From QQUD01 sp039029915 (GTDB taxonomy: Bacteria; Chloroflexota; Anaerolineae; Promineifilales; Promineifilaceae), in contig JBCCFD010000096.1 in NCBI GenBank assembly GCA_039029915.1, positions 1-19,861 of the forward strand: 19,861 nt of DNA, given 5' to 3'. The notes beneath the pieces were generated by a model, which worked only from the letters and a program-made list of their open reading frames with translations, ran no database searches and was not told the origin of the DNA. Position 1 is the stretch's first letter, and each line of letters opens with the position of its first letter. A program made the translations under genes and the position numbers. Of the stretch, positions 7,662-15,800 are shown one piece after another.

Positions 7662-8903
7662 ATGATGCGTTGGCTTCAAATTGGATTTATCTTTTTCTTT
7701 GGCTTGTTCACATTTGGCAATACGGCCGTTTTTCCCGCTTTGGTTACAGCGGGTAACGGAGGACCTTGTACAGTTACCAATCAATCGGTGACGATCAACG
7801 GTCTAGAAACCACAATTCACTATCCCACATCAAATCAGTGCAATACAAATTTAACGGCTCCTTATCCAGCTATCGCTTTTGCTCATGGCTTTAGCTTGTT
7901 TGGTTTTTCTAATGGGCGCGAAGAAAATAGCGGGAATGGGGCCCATTTGGCCAGCTACGGGTACGTAGTGGCGATTCCAACCTTACCTGATGAGGCAGAC
8001 CCTCGTGCCGAAAATTTAATTGAGGTCATTGATTATTTAGAAACACAAACGGCCGTATCGAATTCATTCCTGTTTGGCAAGATTGACACGACGCGTTTTG
8101 CCACGGCCGGGTATTCGCTGGGTGGCACAACCGCCTTAATGGTGGCTGCACGAGACCATCGGGTCCGGTCGGTCGTTGCCTTAGACCCGGTCTATCACAC
8201 AGGCGGACCGGGAGGAGGTGACCCAATTTGGGCACCCGAGACAGAAGCCAGTGGGATAACTGTGCCAGTTGGTATATTAGGCGCTCCAGCCGACACGTGT
8301 AACGACCAATCAGATTATGCGGATCTTTACCCACTTTTAGGCTCAGGCCACAAGGCATCATACGAGATCAGTGGTGCCAGCCATTGCGCCTTTGCAGATC
8401 CTGGAAATTCATTTTGTAGCTTTACCTGTATCGGAAATGACAGCGGAGCAGAAACTCAGTTAAGCCAAAGTTATATGACTTCATGGTTTAACTACTATTT
8501 GCATTATCAAACGGATGCGTATTCAGCTCTCTTTGGCTCAGCACTGGAAAGTGATGTGATGAATGGCACGATTTCGCCTCAGATTAACACGGCACCAAAG
8601 CAGTTTACAGCAGCAGCCAGTATCGAATCTATCTCATTGGGCTGGCAAGCCAATTCAAATCCGATGGTCGCGGGATATAACCTTTACCGCCGCCTAAATG
8701 CAAACAGCTATCCAAACACCCCGTATCAACAATTACCGAATCAAGCGAATTATCTAGACACGGCCGTTTCGACAGACAACGTCTATTATTACGAGCTCCA
8801 AGCCGTTGACCCGGTTGGCAACTTATTCCAACGATCCATCGAAGTTAGCAGTACGCCACTATTGGCATCAAACCGTATTTATTTGCCGATTGTTGTTGAG
8901 TAA
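7662..8903 (+). CDS. Secreted alpha/beta hydrolase with C-terminal fibronectin III-like domain
   Basis: 413 residues. AGGAGG at 7651-7656 sets the start at ATG 7662 (or the adjacent ATG 7665). A hydrophobic signal peptide covers about residues 3-25. The hydrolase domain (about 35-300) has AHGFSLFG as oxyanion region, the nucleophile elbow GYSLGG with Ser152, Asp175 in ALDPVY and His241 in GASHC, a complete catalytic triad. Layout resembles the chlorophyllase / PAF-acetylhydrolase / dienelactone hydrolase-like group, so an ester substrate is likely but unnamed. Several Cys in 235-265 could form extracellular disulfides. Residues from about 310 form a fibronectin III-like module (SLGWQAN, GYNLYRR, YYYELQAVD). 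The chain ends NRIYLPIVVE, a tail that I recall from many Chloroflexota secreted proteins and that may be a sorting or attachment signal (inference). Monocistronic; converges with the SnoaL-like gene. Confidence 0.85.
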   Translation: MMRWLQIGFIFFFGLFTFGNTAVFPALVTAGNGGPCTVTNQSVTINGLETTIHYPTSNQCNTNLTAPYPAIAFAHGFSLFGFSNGREENSGNGAHLASYGYVVAIPTLPDEADPRAENLIEVIDYLETQTAVSNSFLFGKIDTTRFATAGYSLGGTTALMVAARDHRVRSVVALDPVYHTGGPGGGDPIWAPETEASGITVPVGILGAPADTCNDQSDYADLYPLLGSGHKASYEISGASHCAFADPGNSFCSFTCIGNDSGAETQLSQSYMTSWFNYYLHYQTDAYSALFGSALESDVMNGTISPQINTAPKQFTAAASIESISLGWQANSNPMVAGYNLYRRLNANSYPNTPYQQLPNQANYLDTAVSTDNVYYYELQAVDPVGNLFQRSIEVSSTPLLASNRIYLPIVVE

Positions 8904-8970
8904 ATGCAGGGAGCACGACCAATTAGCGTCATGGCACCCAAATTGCAAAAGAATTGATGAGCTACTTTGC

Positions 8971-9378
8971 CTACGTCACCCACGTCTCGTGGACGTGAAG
9001 CCAGCTTAGCTGGTTTGGTAAATCAGGATTGGGCTGAAAAACGGCCGTGCTTAGCCGATCTGTTACCTCACCATTATTTTCCTGTTTTTCGTGATAGGTC
9101 ACAATAAGAAATTGCTCGCCCTCATATTGAAGCTGAGCATCTTCAATCCAAATTTTGATGTGGGGTGATTGACCATGCCCTTCGTAAAGGCCGGTTACAA
9201 TTTTCTCTCGAGGAATGAGGCTGCCGCTTGGGGGAACAATATGAAATGTTGGATGCATGACTTGAGCAAAACGACTAAAAGCCGTTTTTGTTTGGGGCAG
9301 ATCAGCCCGAAACCATTCTTGAAAAAATTGATGTAAATCAACGACTTCTTGATGCCAATTAGGGAGTGATAGGGACAT
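8971..9378 (-). CDS. SnoaL/NTF2-like (DUF4440-type) protein
   Basis: 135 residues with the cone-shaped NTF2-like pattern: an N-terminal helix pair (VVDLHQFFQEWFRADLPQT, FSRFAQVMHPTFHIVPPSG), a 'GLYEGHG' turn, and strands ending FLIVTYHEKQ, RLSTAVFQ and LSWLHVHETWV. The closing 'W-x-H-x-H-E-T-W' segment is typical of SnoaL-like and DUF4440 proteins, which serve as small-molecule isomerases, hydrolases or plain binding modules; no reaction can be assigned. There is no signal peptide. The ATG at 9378 has no strong ribosome binding site. It converges with the secreted hydrolase over 67 bases. Confidence 0.75.
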   Translation of the reverse strand: MSLSLPNWHQEVVDLHQFFQEWFRADLPQTKTAFSRFAQVMHPTFHIVPPSGSLIPREKIVTGLYEGHGQSPHIKIWIEDAQLQYEGEQFLIVTYHEKQENNGEVTDRLSTAVFQPNPDLPNQLSWLHVHETWVT

Positions 9379-9417
9379 AGGACTTTATTGGTTATGTGAA
9401 AATAAAACGGTTTACTT

Positions 9418-9533
9418 TTAAGTGAAACGAAGTTCCTGCTTAGAATAAAACGACGGCTATAAACTTCGGAACCTCGAGGTTCCGAAGCTTTTATCTAACA
9501 CGCTTTTCAATTTAGAAACTTCGGAGCACTTAA
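9418..9533 (+). repeat. 116-bp double-hairpin repeat, family A, copy 3
   Basis: Bounded by TTAAGTG and CACTTAA and exactly as long as the other two full copies. The centre is a perfect 24-bp palindrome on CCTCGAGG with flanking CTTCGGAA / TTCCGAAG. In copy 2 the left half of this centre reads CTTCGTTT instead, so here the inner arm of hairpin 1 (AACTTCGGAACC) no longer pairs with its outer arm (GAAACGAAGTT), as if converted from hairpin 2. Confidence 0.82.
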
Positions 9534-9582
9534 GTGAAGCAAATGGTTATTTATTTTTGAAAAGTGATGCTTCTCACTAAAT

Positions 9583-9645
9583 TTTTGATTGGGAGATTGA
9601 GGGATTATGTACAATCTCCCAATCTCGTAATCTCTAGAATCAAAA
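9583..9645. other. Composite inverted repeat downstream of the SH3b gene
   Basis: Perfect 13-bp arms GATTGGGAGATTG (9587-9599) and CAATCTCCCAATC (9612-9624) around a 12-base loop, with further outer arms TTTTGATT (9583-9590) and AATCAAAA (9638-9645). The alternative pairings share bases, so two folds compete. Only one copy is seen in this window. Confidence 0.55.
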
Positions 9646-9666
9646 GTTTGATAGCTCAATGTAAAC

Positions 9667-9702
9667 AAAAAAGATTCGTAGGTGGATGAATCCCATCCCT
9701 AC
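9667..9702 (-). terminator. Rho-independent terminator of the SH3b-domain gene
   Basis: On the minus strand a stem of nine base pairs with a two-base bulge (GTAGGGATG paired with CATC and CCTAC; plus 9678-9702) closes a short loop. It is followed after four bases by six T (plus 9667-9672). It begins about 20 bases past the stop of the minus-strand gene ending at 9724, the right place and orientation for its terminator. Confidence 0.62.
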
Positions 9703-9723
9703 ACGACATTCTTTATTTCACAC

Positions 9724-11055
9724 TTAGTCCGTAACGGGCAAGCTATTAATCGTTGTATTGGCAACGATGTAGGTTGCATTTAACCAGCCAACATGATTAT
9801 TCGTCAGACGAACCTTTACCCATGAGCTGTCGCTCGTCCGGCCAATTAACCCAACTGTTTCGCCTAGCTGAACAACGGCCGTTACGTCATAAGCAACGCC
9901 CGGCCCTGAGCGCACATTGAGTGCCCCTGTATTGACATACGCTGTTGCTGTTTGAGAGGGCACGTCCACCACTGGGGCCGAAGATAAATCACCGGAAATG
10001 TTGACAAGCGCGGTGCTCACCCAGCCAGATTGGCCGCCAGGAGTAGTCACTTGAATCCAGCTATTGCTGCTAATGCGCCCCGTGATGGTAAGGCTATCAT
10101 TTTGATTCACAACAGTTGTTATCGCATACGCAGCACCAGGACCCGTGCGCATATTAAGCGCACCAGTGGCCACAACGGCCGTTAATCCGGTCGGTGACGT
10201 GGTAGGAGGCGAGACGGTTTCACTACCAAACTGAATCGGCAACGAGTCTAATGAAACAGAGAGTTGCACATTGGTGGCGGAAATCCACCCTTCAATACCT
10301 GATTCAATAATGCGTACTTTAATCCAACTACTGTTGTCATTGCGGGCTAAGGCTTTAACCCGTTGCCCTTGGAAAACATGCCCCACTACCGTATCGTTTA
10401 AGCTGGGCCCCGAGCGGAGGGCTAATAGTGCATTCGGCGCAACGGGGACGGCCGGTTCAGGTTCAGCCGGTGAATCCACAATAGGTAAGCTACTGATAGT
10501 AACGTTAGCTGAAATCAAGCCAGTATTGACCCAACCCTGTTGCCCGCTACCTAACTGCACTTTGACCCAGCTATTGTTGCTGACTCGACCTAAGAGTGAT
10601 AGCGAATCCCCGTAGGAAACGGCCGTTAAAACGCTGTAATTCACCCCCGGACCGCTTCGTACATTAAGCGCGCCAGTGGCCACAACAGCCGAGGCGGCTA
10701 GAGTCGGCGTCGCCACGACTGGTAATGATGAAACGGCCGTTTCTGTCGTGATTAGGGAGGCATTGACCCATCCGGTTGTGCCAGCTGGGGTTTGAATTTG
10801 CAACCAGCTGCCAGCGTCATTGCGCCCCAAAAGCGTCACGCTGTTCCCCTGATAAATCACCGCTGATACTGAATAAGCAACGCTTGGCCCGGAGCGGACA
10901 TTTAATGCACCGGTGTTCACCGTGCCCGTACTAGATGTTTGCATCGTTTCAACTTGAAGTGAATCAGCGTTCACTACAGAAACGAACCCAAACAACAGTA
11001 ACAGTAATAATACTGAGCCTCTTAATAACCGATTTGGTAGAGTCAGATGGTTCAT
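9724..11055 (-). CDS. Secreted protein with five bacterial SH3 (SH3b) domains
   Basis: 443 residues from ATG 11055, preceded by GGAGG five bases upstream; an upstream in-frame ATG at 11127 would run through a long leader hairpin and place a poor stretch ahead of the signal peptide. A classic signal peptide covers residues 1-30 (LLRGSVLLLLLLFGFVSVVNA). The rest is five SH3b repeats of about 70 residues: 44-114, 122-193, 206-275, 292-363 and 370-443, joined by short Pro/Ser/Thr linkers. Four share GALN[VM]R[ST]GP...W[VLI][KQ]V...GWV[NS]; the third is diverged (ALLALRSGPS, GWISATNV). SH3b domains usually bind cell-wall peptides, and there is no catalytic domain, so a wall-binding or adhesive role is inferred. 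It carries four ACGGCCGT octamers. A terminator follows at 9667-9702. Confidence 0.88.
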   Translation of the reverse strand: MNHLTLPNRLLRGSVLLLLLLFGFVSVVNADSLQVETMQTSSTGTVNTGALNVRSGPSVAYSVSAVIYQGNSVTLLGRNDAGSWLQIQTPAGTTGWVNASLITTETAVSSLPVVATPTLAASAVVATGALNVRSGPGVNYSVLTAVSYGDSLSLLGRVSNNSWVKVQLGSGQQGWVNTGLISANVTISSLPIVDSPAEPEPAVPVAPNALLALRSGPSLNDTVVGHVFQGQRVKALARNDNSSWIKVRIIESGIEGWISATNVQLSVSLDSLPIQFGSETVSPPTTSPTGLTAVVATGALNMRTGPGAAYAITTVVNQNDSLTITGRISSNSWIQVTTPGGQSGWVSTALVNISGDLSSAPVVDVPSQTATAYVNTGALNVRSGPGVAYDVTAVVQLGETVGLIGRTSDSSWVKVRLTNNHVGWLNATYIVANTTINSLPVTD

Positions 11056-11609
11056 TTTAACCTCCAAAAAATGCAAACTATGATCTGACAATGATGAACC
11101 TTCGCTTTTTAAGCAGAAAGAATGCAAAGGTTCATTATTGTCAGTAATTAGGCAATTCTTGATTCATTATTGAATTTTTTAATGATTATCTATTTGATGA
11201 TTTTTTCTCTGTTACCAAAATTTGCCAATACACCTTCTTTAAAGAAAGTTGTGTTTTCGTATTCCATTGGCGTATTTCGGTAGACTTTATGATTGGTTGT
11301 GACGCATAGCATGAAATGACATGACATAAAGTATTTTGTCCGCATAAAGTATAAACGAGAACGAATCATATGTAAACCAACCCCAATTTTCCACACTTCG
11401 TCTGCTCGTTTTTCACAATCAAGCTGAGTATAATTAAGGAAGGAAGTGCTTTACACGTTTATCGTATTTTTCCAAATCTTGGTAAAGACAATATCAAGTA
11501 GTTTTTAGAAAACGGCCGTAATACATCAGACCCACTGGCCTACTCATGTCGCTTGCCAAATTGGCACAAAAATTGAATGGTCATCATCTCAGAAAAGGTA
11601 GGATATTAA
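11056..11609. other. Long intergenic region between the SH3b gene and prs
   Basis: About 550 AT-rich bases between divergent genes. Next to the SH3b start is a long hairpin (11085-11144, annotated separately). A TATAAT at 11429-11434 is the best -10 candidate for prs but has a weak -35. One ACGGCCGT octamer lies at 11512-11519, one of only two outside genes. A 68-codon minus-strand frame at 11190-11396 has no ribosome binding site or recognisable family and is not called. Confidence 0.5.
11085..11144. promoter_or_regulatory. Long leader hairpin upstream of the SH3b-domain gene
   Basis: Arms CTGACAATGATGAACCT (11085-11101) and AGGTTCATTATTGTCAG (11128-11144) pair over 17 positions with one mismatch around a 26-base loop. 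It starts 30 bases upstream of the ATG at 11055. It could be an operator, a leader RNA hairpin, or a one-copy palindromic element. Confidence 0.5.
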
Positions 11610-12557
11610 ATGAATTCGTATGGGAATATTAAGCTGTTTGCCGGATCTGGTTGCCCTAACCTAGCCCAGCGCATCTCTGACTACATTAAAGTGCCGCTTA
11701 GCGATTGGGACATTATCGAATTTCCAAATGAAAATATATTTGTTCGTTTAAACGAAAGCGTGCGTGGGCAGGATGTTTACCTTATTCAAAGCCACGCCAA
11801 ACCAGTCCAAACAAATATCATGGAAATGCTGATTGCCATAGATTGTTTAAAGCGGGACTCTGCCGGGCGCATTACGGTTGTGGCACCCTATCTATCCTAC
11901 TCACAATCTGATAAAAAAGATCAGCCCCGTGTTCCCATTTCGGCTCGCCTGCTCGCTGATTTAATTGAAGTAGCGGGTGCCGATCGATGGATGACAATCG
12001 ACCTTCACGCACAGCAAATTCAGGGATTTTATAAAATCCCTGGTGACTCTTTAACCGCCTTTTATATTTTGACCGAATATTTTTCCAAAAAGAATCTTAA
12101 TGCGGTTGTTGTGACCCCAGACCTCGGTTTTGCCAAAAAGGGGCGCAACTTTGCTGAAATGTTAGACCTTCCCTTAGCATTCGTCGAAAAAAGGCGCGTA
12201 GGCAATAAAAACTTGCGTGAAGCCTTAACCGTTATTGGCAACGTTGATGGAAAGGATGTCATCATAGTGGATGATCTGGTTGATACCGCGGGTTCAATGG
12301 AACAGGCGGTGAAAGTGCTCAAATCATGTGGGGCAAGAGATGTATATTTATCATTTACACATCCAGTTTTATCGGACCCAGCATTTTCCCGATTAGGCAA
12401 TTTGCCGATTAAAGAAATCGTCACAACCGACACCATCCCCGTCGATCCAGCTATAAAGCCGGATAATATGACCATTCTCTCAGTAGATGAGCTTCTTGGT
12501 GAGGTCATCATTCGCACGCATGAGGGGCGCAGTGTTGGGGAATTATTTAACGAATAG
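11610..12557 (+). CDS. prs: Ribose-phosphate pyrophosphokinase (PRPP synthetase)
   Basis: Makes 5-phosphoribosyl 1-diphosphate from ribose 5-phosphate and ATP, feeding purine, pyrimidine, histidine, tryptophan and NAD synthesis in the cytosol. At 315 residues it has the usual length. The PRPP-binding loop VDDLVDTAGS lies at 220-229, the catalytic flexible loop EKRRVGN is present, and TIDLHAQQIQGF carries the metal-site His. Odd relative to the classical class I enzymes: the ATP-site segment usually read F-x-D-G-E is FPNEN (38-42), and Y-x-R-Q-D-R-K is YSQSDKKD (97-104). I recall SDKKD forms as a subfamily in Chloroflexota and some other phyla, so this is probably a functional variant with altered nucleotide contacts or regulation. 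GGTAGGA seven bases before the ATG is a fair ribosome binding site. A family C hairpin follows at 12659. Confidence 0.93.
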   Translation: MNSYGNIKLFAGSGCPNLAQRISDYIKVPLSDWDIIEFPNENIFVRLNESVRGQDVYLIQSHAKPVQTNIMEMLIAIDCLKRDSAGRITVVAPYLSYSQSDKKDQPRVPISARLLADLIEVAGADRWMTIDLHAQQIQGFYKIPGDSLTAFYILTEYFSKKNLNAVVVTPDLGFAKKGRNFAEMLDLPLAFVEKRRVGNKNLREALTVIGNVDGKDVIIVDDLVDTAGSMEQAVKVLKSCGARDVYLSFTHPVLSDPAFSRLGNLPIKEIVTTDTIPVDPAIKPDNMTILSVDELLGEVIIRTHEGRSVGELFNE

Positions 12558-12658
12558 GCTCGCATAAAGCTAGGGCTAATCTGATGAAAAATGGATCAAG
12601 CTGGCAGGCCAAAAATCTAACATAAAACTAAGCTTTCTTCTGTATATTTAAAGTTTAT

Positions 12659-12729
12659 GTGGAGAACAAAAAGTATCTTGAAATAAAACAGCTTCTTAAA
12701 AGTTTTTGTTCTCCTGTAAGTAATTTTCA
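12659..12729 (+). repeat. 71-bp hairpin repeat, family C, copy 3' of prs
   Basis: Identical to 17218-17288 at 70 of 71 positions (T at 12696 against G at 17255). Perfect 12-bp arms GGAGAACAAAAA (12661-12672) and TTTTTGTTCTCC (12703-12714) enclose a 30-base loop with the GAAATAAAACAG core. It lies 101 bases after the prs stop in the same orientation as prs. Either a small mobile palindrome or a 3'-end/terminator-type RNA structure. Confidence 0.85.
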
Positions 12730-12759
12730 GAAAGCATCTATAAATAATTTACGAAAATG

Positions 12760-12811
12760 GAGGCTACGCCTCTAGTGACCTAAAAATGAGAACTTATTTT
12801 TGACGGTCACT
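12760..12811. promoter_or_regulatory. Two adjacent hairpins in the secA leader
   Basis: First GAGGC-TAC-GCCTC (12760-12772), then AGTGACC / GGTCACT (12774-12780 and 12805-12811), whose stem continues with AAAAAT / ATTTTT across a small bulge. The second ends 29 bases before the secA ATG. secA is translationally autoregulated in Escherichia coli, so leader structure here may matter, but the mechanism is not shown by the sequence. Confidence 0.45.
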
Positions 12812-12840
12812 TAAAACAAATTTCATACTTGGAATAAGCT

Positions 12841-15800
12841 ATGTTTAAAAATCTTTTCTCTCGCTTTATGGGAGACCCCAATCAAAAAGTTATTAAAGAC
12901 CTTGAGCCTCTTGTCGAAGAAGTAGAGTCTTTTGAGCCCAGCTTTCAAAAACTATCTGATGACCAACTCCGTGAAAAAACAGCTGAGCTAAAAAACCGGT
13001 ACGAGCAGGGAGAATCATTGGATGATCTCCTGCCAGAAGCATTTGCGCTAACCAGAGAGGCCTCAGTTCGCACAACAGGCTTGCGCCACTACGACGTCCA
13101 AATTATGGGTGGCATTCTTATCCATCGGGGTGATGTCATTGAAATGCGTACTGGTGAAGGTAAAACCCTTGTGGGAACACTCCCCCTTTTCCTAAACGCC
13201 CTTTCCGGTAGAGGAGTTCATCTCGTCACGGTCAATGAATATTTAGCCCGTCGTGATGGGGGCTGGATGGGCCAAATCTTCACCTTTTTGGGCTTATCTG
13301 TTGGGGTTATTGGGTCACAGCAATTTTCTGCTCTTTATGATGCAGACTACGTTAACCCCGGTGCCGAGCTTGAAGATGAACGGCTTGTCCACTGGCGACC
13401 TAGCACTCGCAAGCAGGCATATCAAGCTGATATCACCTACGGTATTAGCAGTGAATTTGGCTTTGATTACCTGCGGGACAATATGACGACAAGCAAAGAA
13501 AAGCTTGTACAGCGTGAACCTGTTTTTGCAGTAATCGATGAGGTTGACAATGTGCTCATTGATGAAGCCAGAACGCCGCTCATTATTTCAGGACCAGCTT
13601 CACGCACGGGTAAAGAGTACAGTCGCTTTTCAGAGTATGTGCGCCGTCTGAAGAAAAACACCGTTGAAGATGATGACGAAGAGCCAAATGGGCACTATGA
13701 TTTAGATGAAAAAAGCCGCTCCATTAGCCTTACAGAAATGGGAATCACTGAAGTTGAAAAACGAATTGATGAGATTGATTCTGATGCTGGTGATAGTCTC
13801 TACGATCCGCGCTTCTTTCACCTAACTTACTATCTCGATAACGCGCTTAAAGCTGAATATCTATTCAAGAAAAATGTGAACTACGTCGTTCAAGAAGGAC
13901 AAGTTGTCATTGTCGACGATTTTACGGGTCGCTTGATGCCGGGTCGCCGCTACTCGGATGGTTTACACGAGGCGATTGAGGCCAAAGAAAAGGTAACGAT
14001 CAAGCGGGAAACGGTTACGGTGGCCACCGTAACGCTGCAAAACTATTTCCGACTCTATGAGAAATTGGCGGGGATGACCGGTACTGCACTCACCGATGCT
14101 GAAGAGTTCGATAAAATTTACGAGGTCGGTGTGACGCCGCTGCCAACAAATGTCCAACATATTTACGATACCGGTGTTTTGGGGCTACAGGAAAGTAAGG
14201 AAGCGTTTGAAAACTCCACTCGTATTTCTTACACCGAGCCAAACACAGATATAGCTAAGTTTTATAAAAGGACCGATTTCCCTGACCAAGTCTATGGCAC
14301 TGAAGAAGCAAAAGATGCCGCCATCGTGCGGGAGGTTGAGCGAATCAATTCTGAAGGGCGGCCTGTTTTGGTGGGGACTAGCTCGGTTGAGCATTCAGAG
14401 GTAATTGACAAACTGCTCTCTCAAGCCGGAATTCGGCACAACGTGCTCAATGCAAAGATCCATCAGTCTGAGGCGTTAATTGTAGCGCAAGCGGGTCGTA
14501 AAGGGGCGGTCACCATTTCGACCAATATGGCCGGTCGTGGTACCGACATTTTGCTCGGTGGTAATCCTGAAGGGATGGCGGCTGAGATGATGGAGGAAGA
14601 GCTGTTTAAACGGCCGTTACTCATCCAACTCGCCTTCAAATTGCTTGACGAGGGGGATGCTTCAGCTCGTGAATTCGCTCAAAAGAGTTCGAAATTAAGC
14701 ATAGAACTGGTTGATTGGCTCAATGAAGTCAAGGAAGAATTTGATTCTGCCATTGCCGAAATTGAAGAAGTTCAGGTCATTGGCTACCTAGCTCGAGTCC
14801 TTCAAGAGCCCTTTGAAATTGATTATAACAATCTAATTGCTGTGCTTCGCCTTGTTCGGGCAGGTGCACTCAGTGAAGCACGCGAATATCTTGAAAAAAT
14901 TGATAAGGACACCGCCCTCGCTGACGAAGCGCGGTTCCAATGGCAAACCTATTCTCGTTACCAGCAGGTACATGAGGATAATGGCTTAGCGGCGCAATTC
15001 ATAGCCGATATCGTTTTTGAAAAGCATTATAACGGCCGTGCTGCACTGGTTAGGGCTGTGCTAAACGACGAGATTTCAGAGGCCCAAGAAATCGTAAAGT
15101 CTGTACCTGCCTTAGATCCGGTGCTCATTGACAATATTTTGTCACTCCGCTCCCAAACTGAAACTGAACGGGTAGAAGTTTGGGATCTGGGCGGTTTGCA
15201 TGTTATCGGCTCAGAGCGTCACGAATCTCGCCGAATCGATAATCAGCTTCGCGGTCGAGCTGGCCGGCAGGGGGACCCTGGGTCTTCACGGTTTTTTCTT
15301 TCGCTAGAAGACGAACTAATGCGCCGCTTTGGCGGTGAACGTCTTAAAAACTGGATGGGCAAAGGGCTTCTAGCCCAAATTCCAGACGATATGCCTCTTG
15401 AGTTTCCTGTTTTAGACCGCCTCATTGAAAATGCCCAAGAGCGTGTAGAAGGGTATAACTTCGACATTCGCAAGAACGTTGTGGAATACGATGATGTCAT
15501 GAATCGTCAGCGAATGGCAATTTATAGCCAGCGGCAATCAATTTTGTTGGAGGAAATTGATCCTGATGAGATGATTGAAGCAGCGTTTGAAACAGCCGTT
15601 GGTGAATTGGTTGATAACTACACCACCAGCTATGAAGCATTTGTGCGTGATGAAATTGATCGGGTCATTACCGAAGCCACAACAGAGTCCACAGACAATA
15701 TCAATATTACGGCCGTTGTGGCTCGTTTACGCGGTTTACTGCCGGACATTACAGAAATTGACCGAGATGAGCTTATCAATTTAAATGATGAACAGCTCAC

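Larger units (their letters stand above)
9379..9723. other. Intergenic region holding a family A repeat, a composite palindrome and a terminator
   Basis: No gene. It contains AAAATAAAACGGTTT at about 9399-9413 (resembling the family C core), the 116-bp family A copy (9418-9533), a composite palindrome (9583-9645) and a rho-independent terminator on the minus strand (9667-9702), the last three annotated separately. Confidence 0.6.

Noticed and set aside
8981..9013. Two short hairpins (CACGTC/GACGTG and CCAGC/GCTGG) as a terminator between the convergent genes
   Set aside because: They lie inside the coding end of the SnoaL-like gene and have no T-run on either strand.
587..9533. Recurring palindromic repeats as a CRISPR array
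   Set aside because: Copies are kilobases apart, lack regular spacers, and no cas gene is present.
11190..11396. 68-codon minus-strand frame in the gap before prs
   Set aside because: GTG start, no ribosome binding site, no recognisable family; composition looks like translated AT-rich non-coding DNA.
12062..12565. 167-codon open frame antisense to prs
   Set aside because: Shadow of the conserved prs frame; Ser/Thr-rich nonsense composition.
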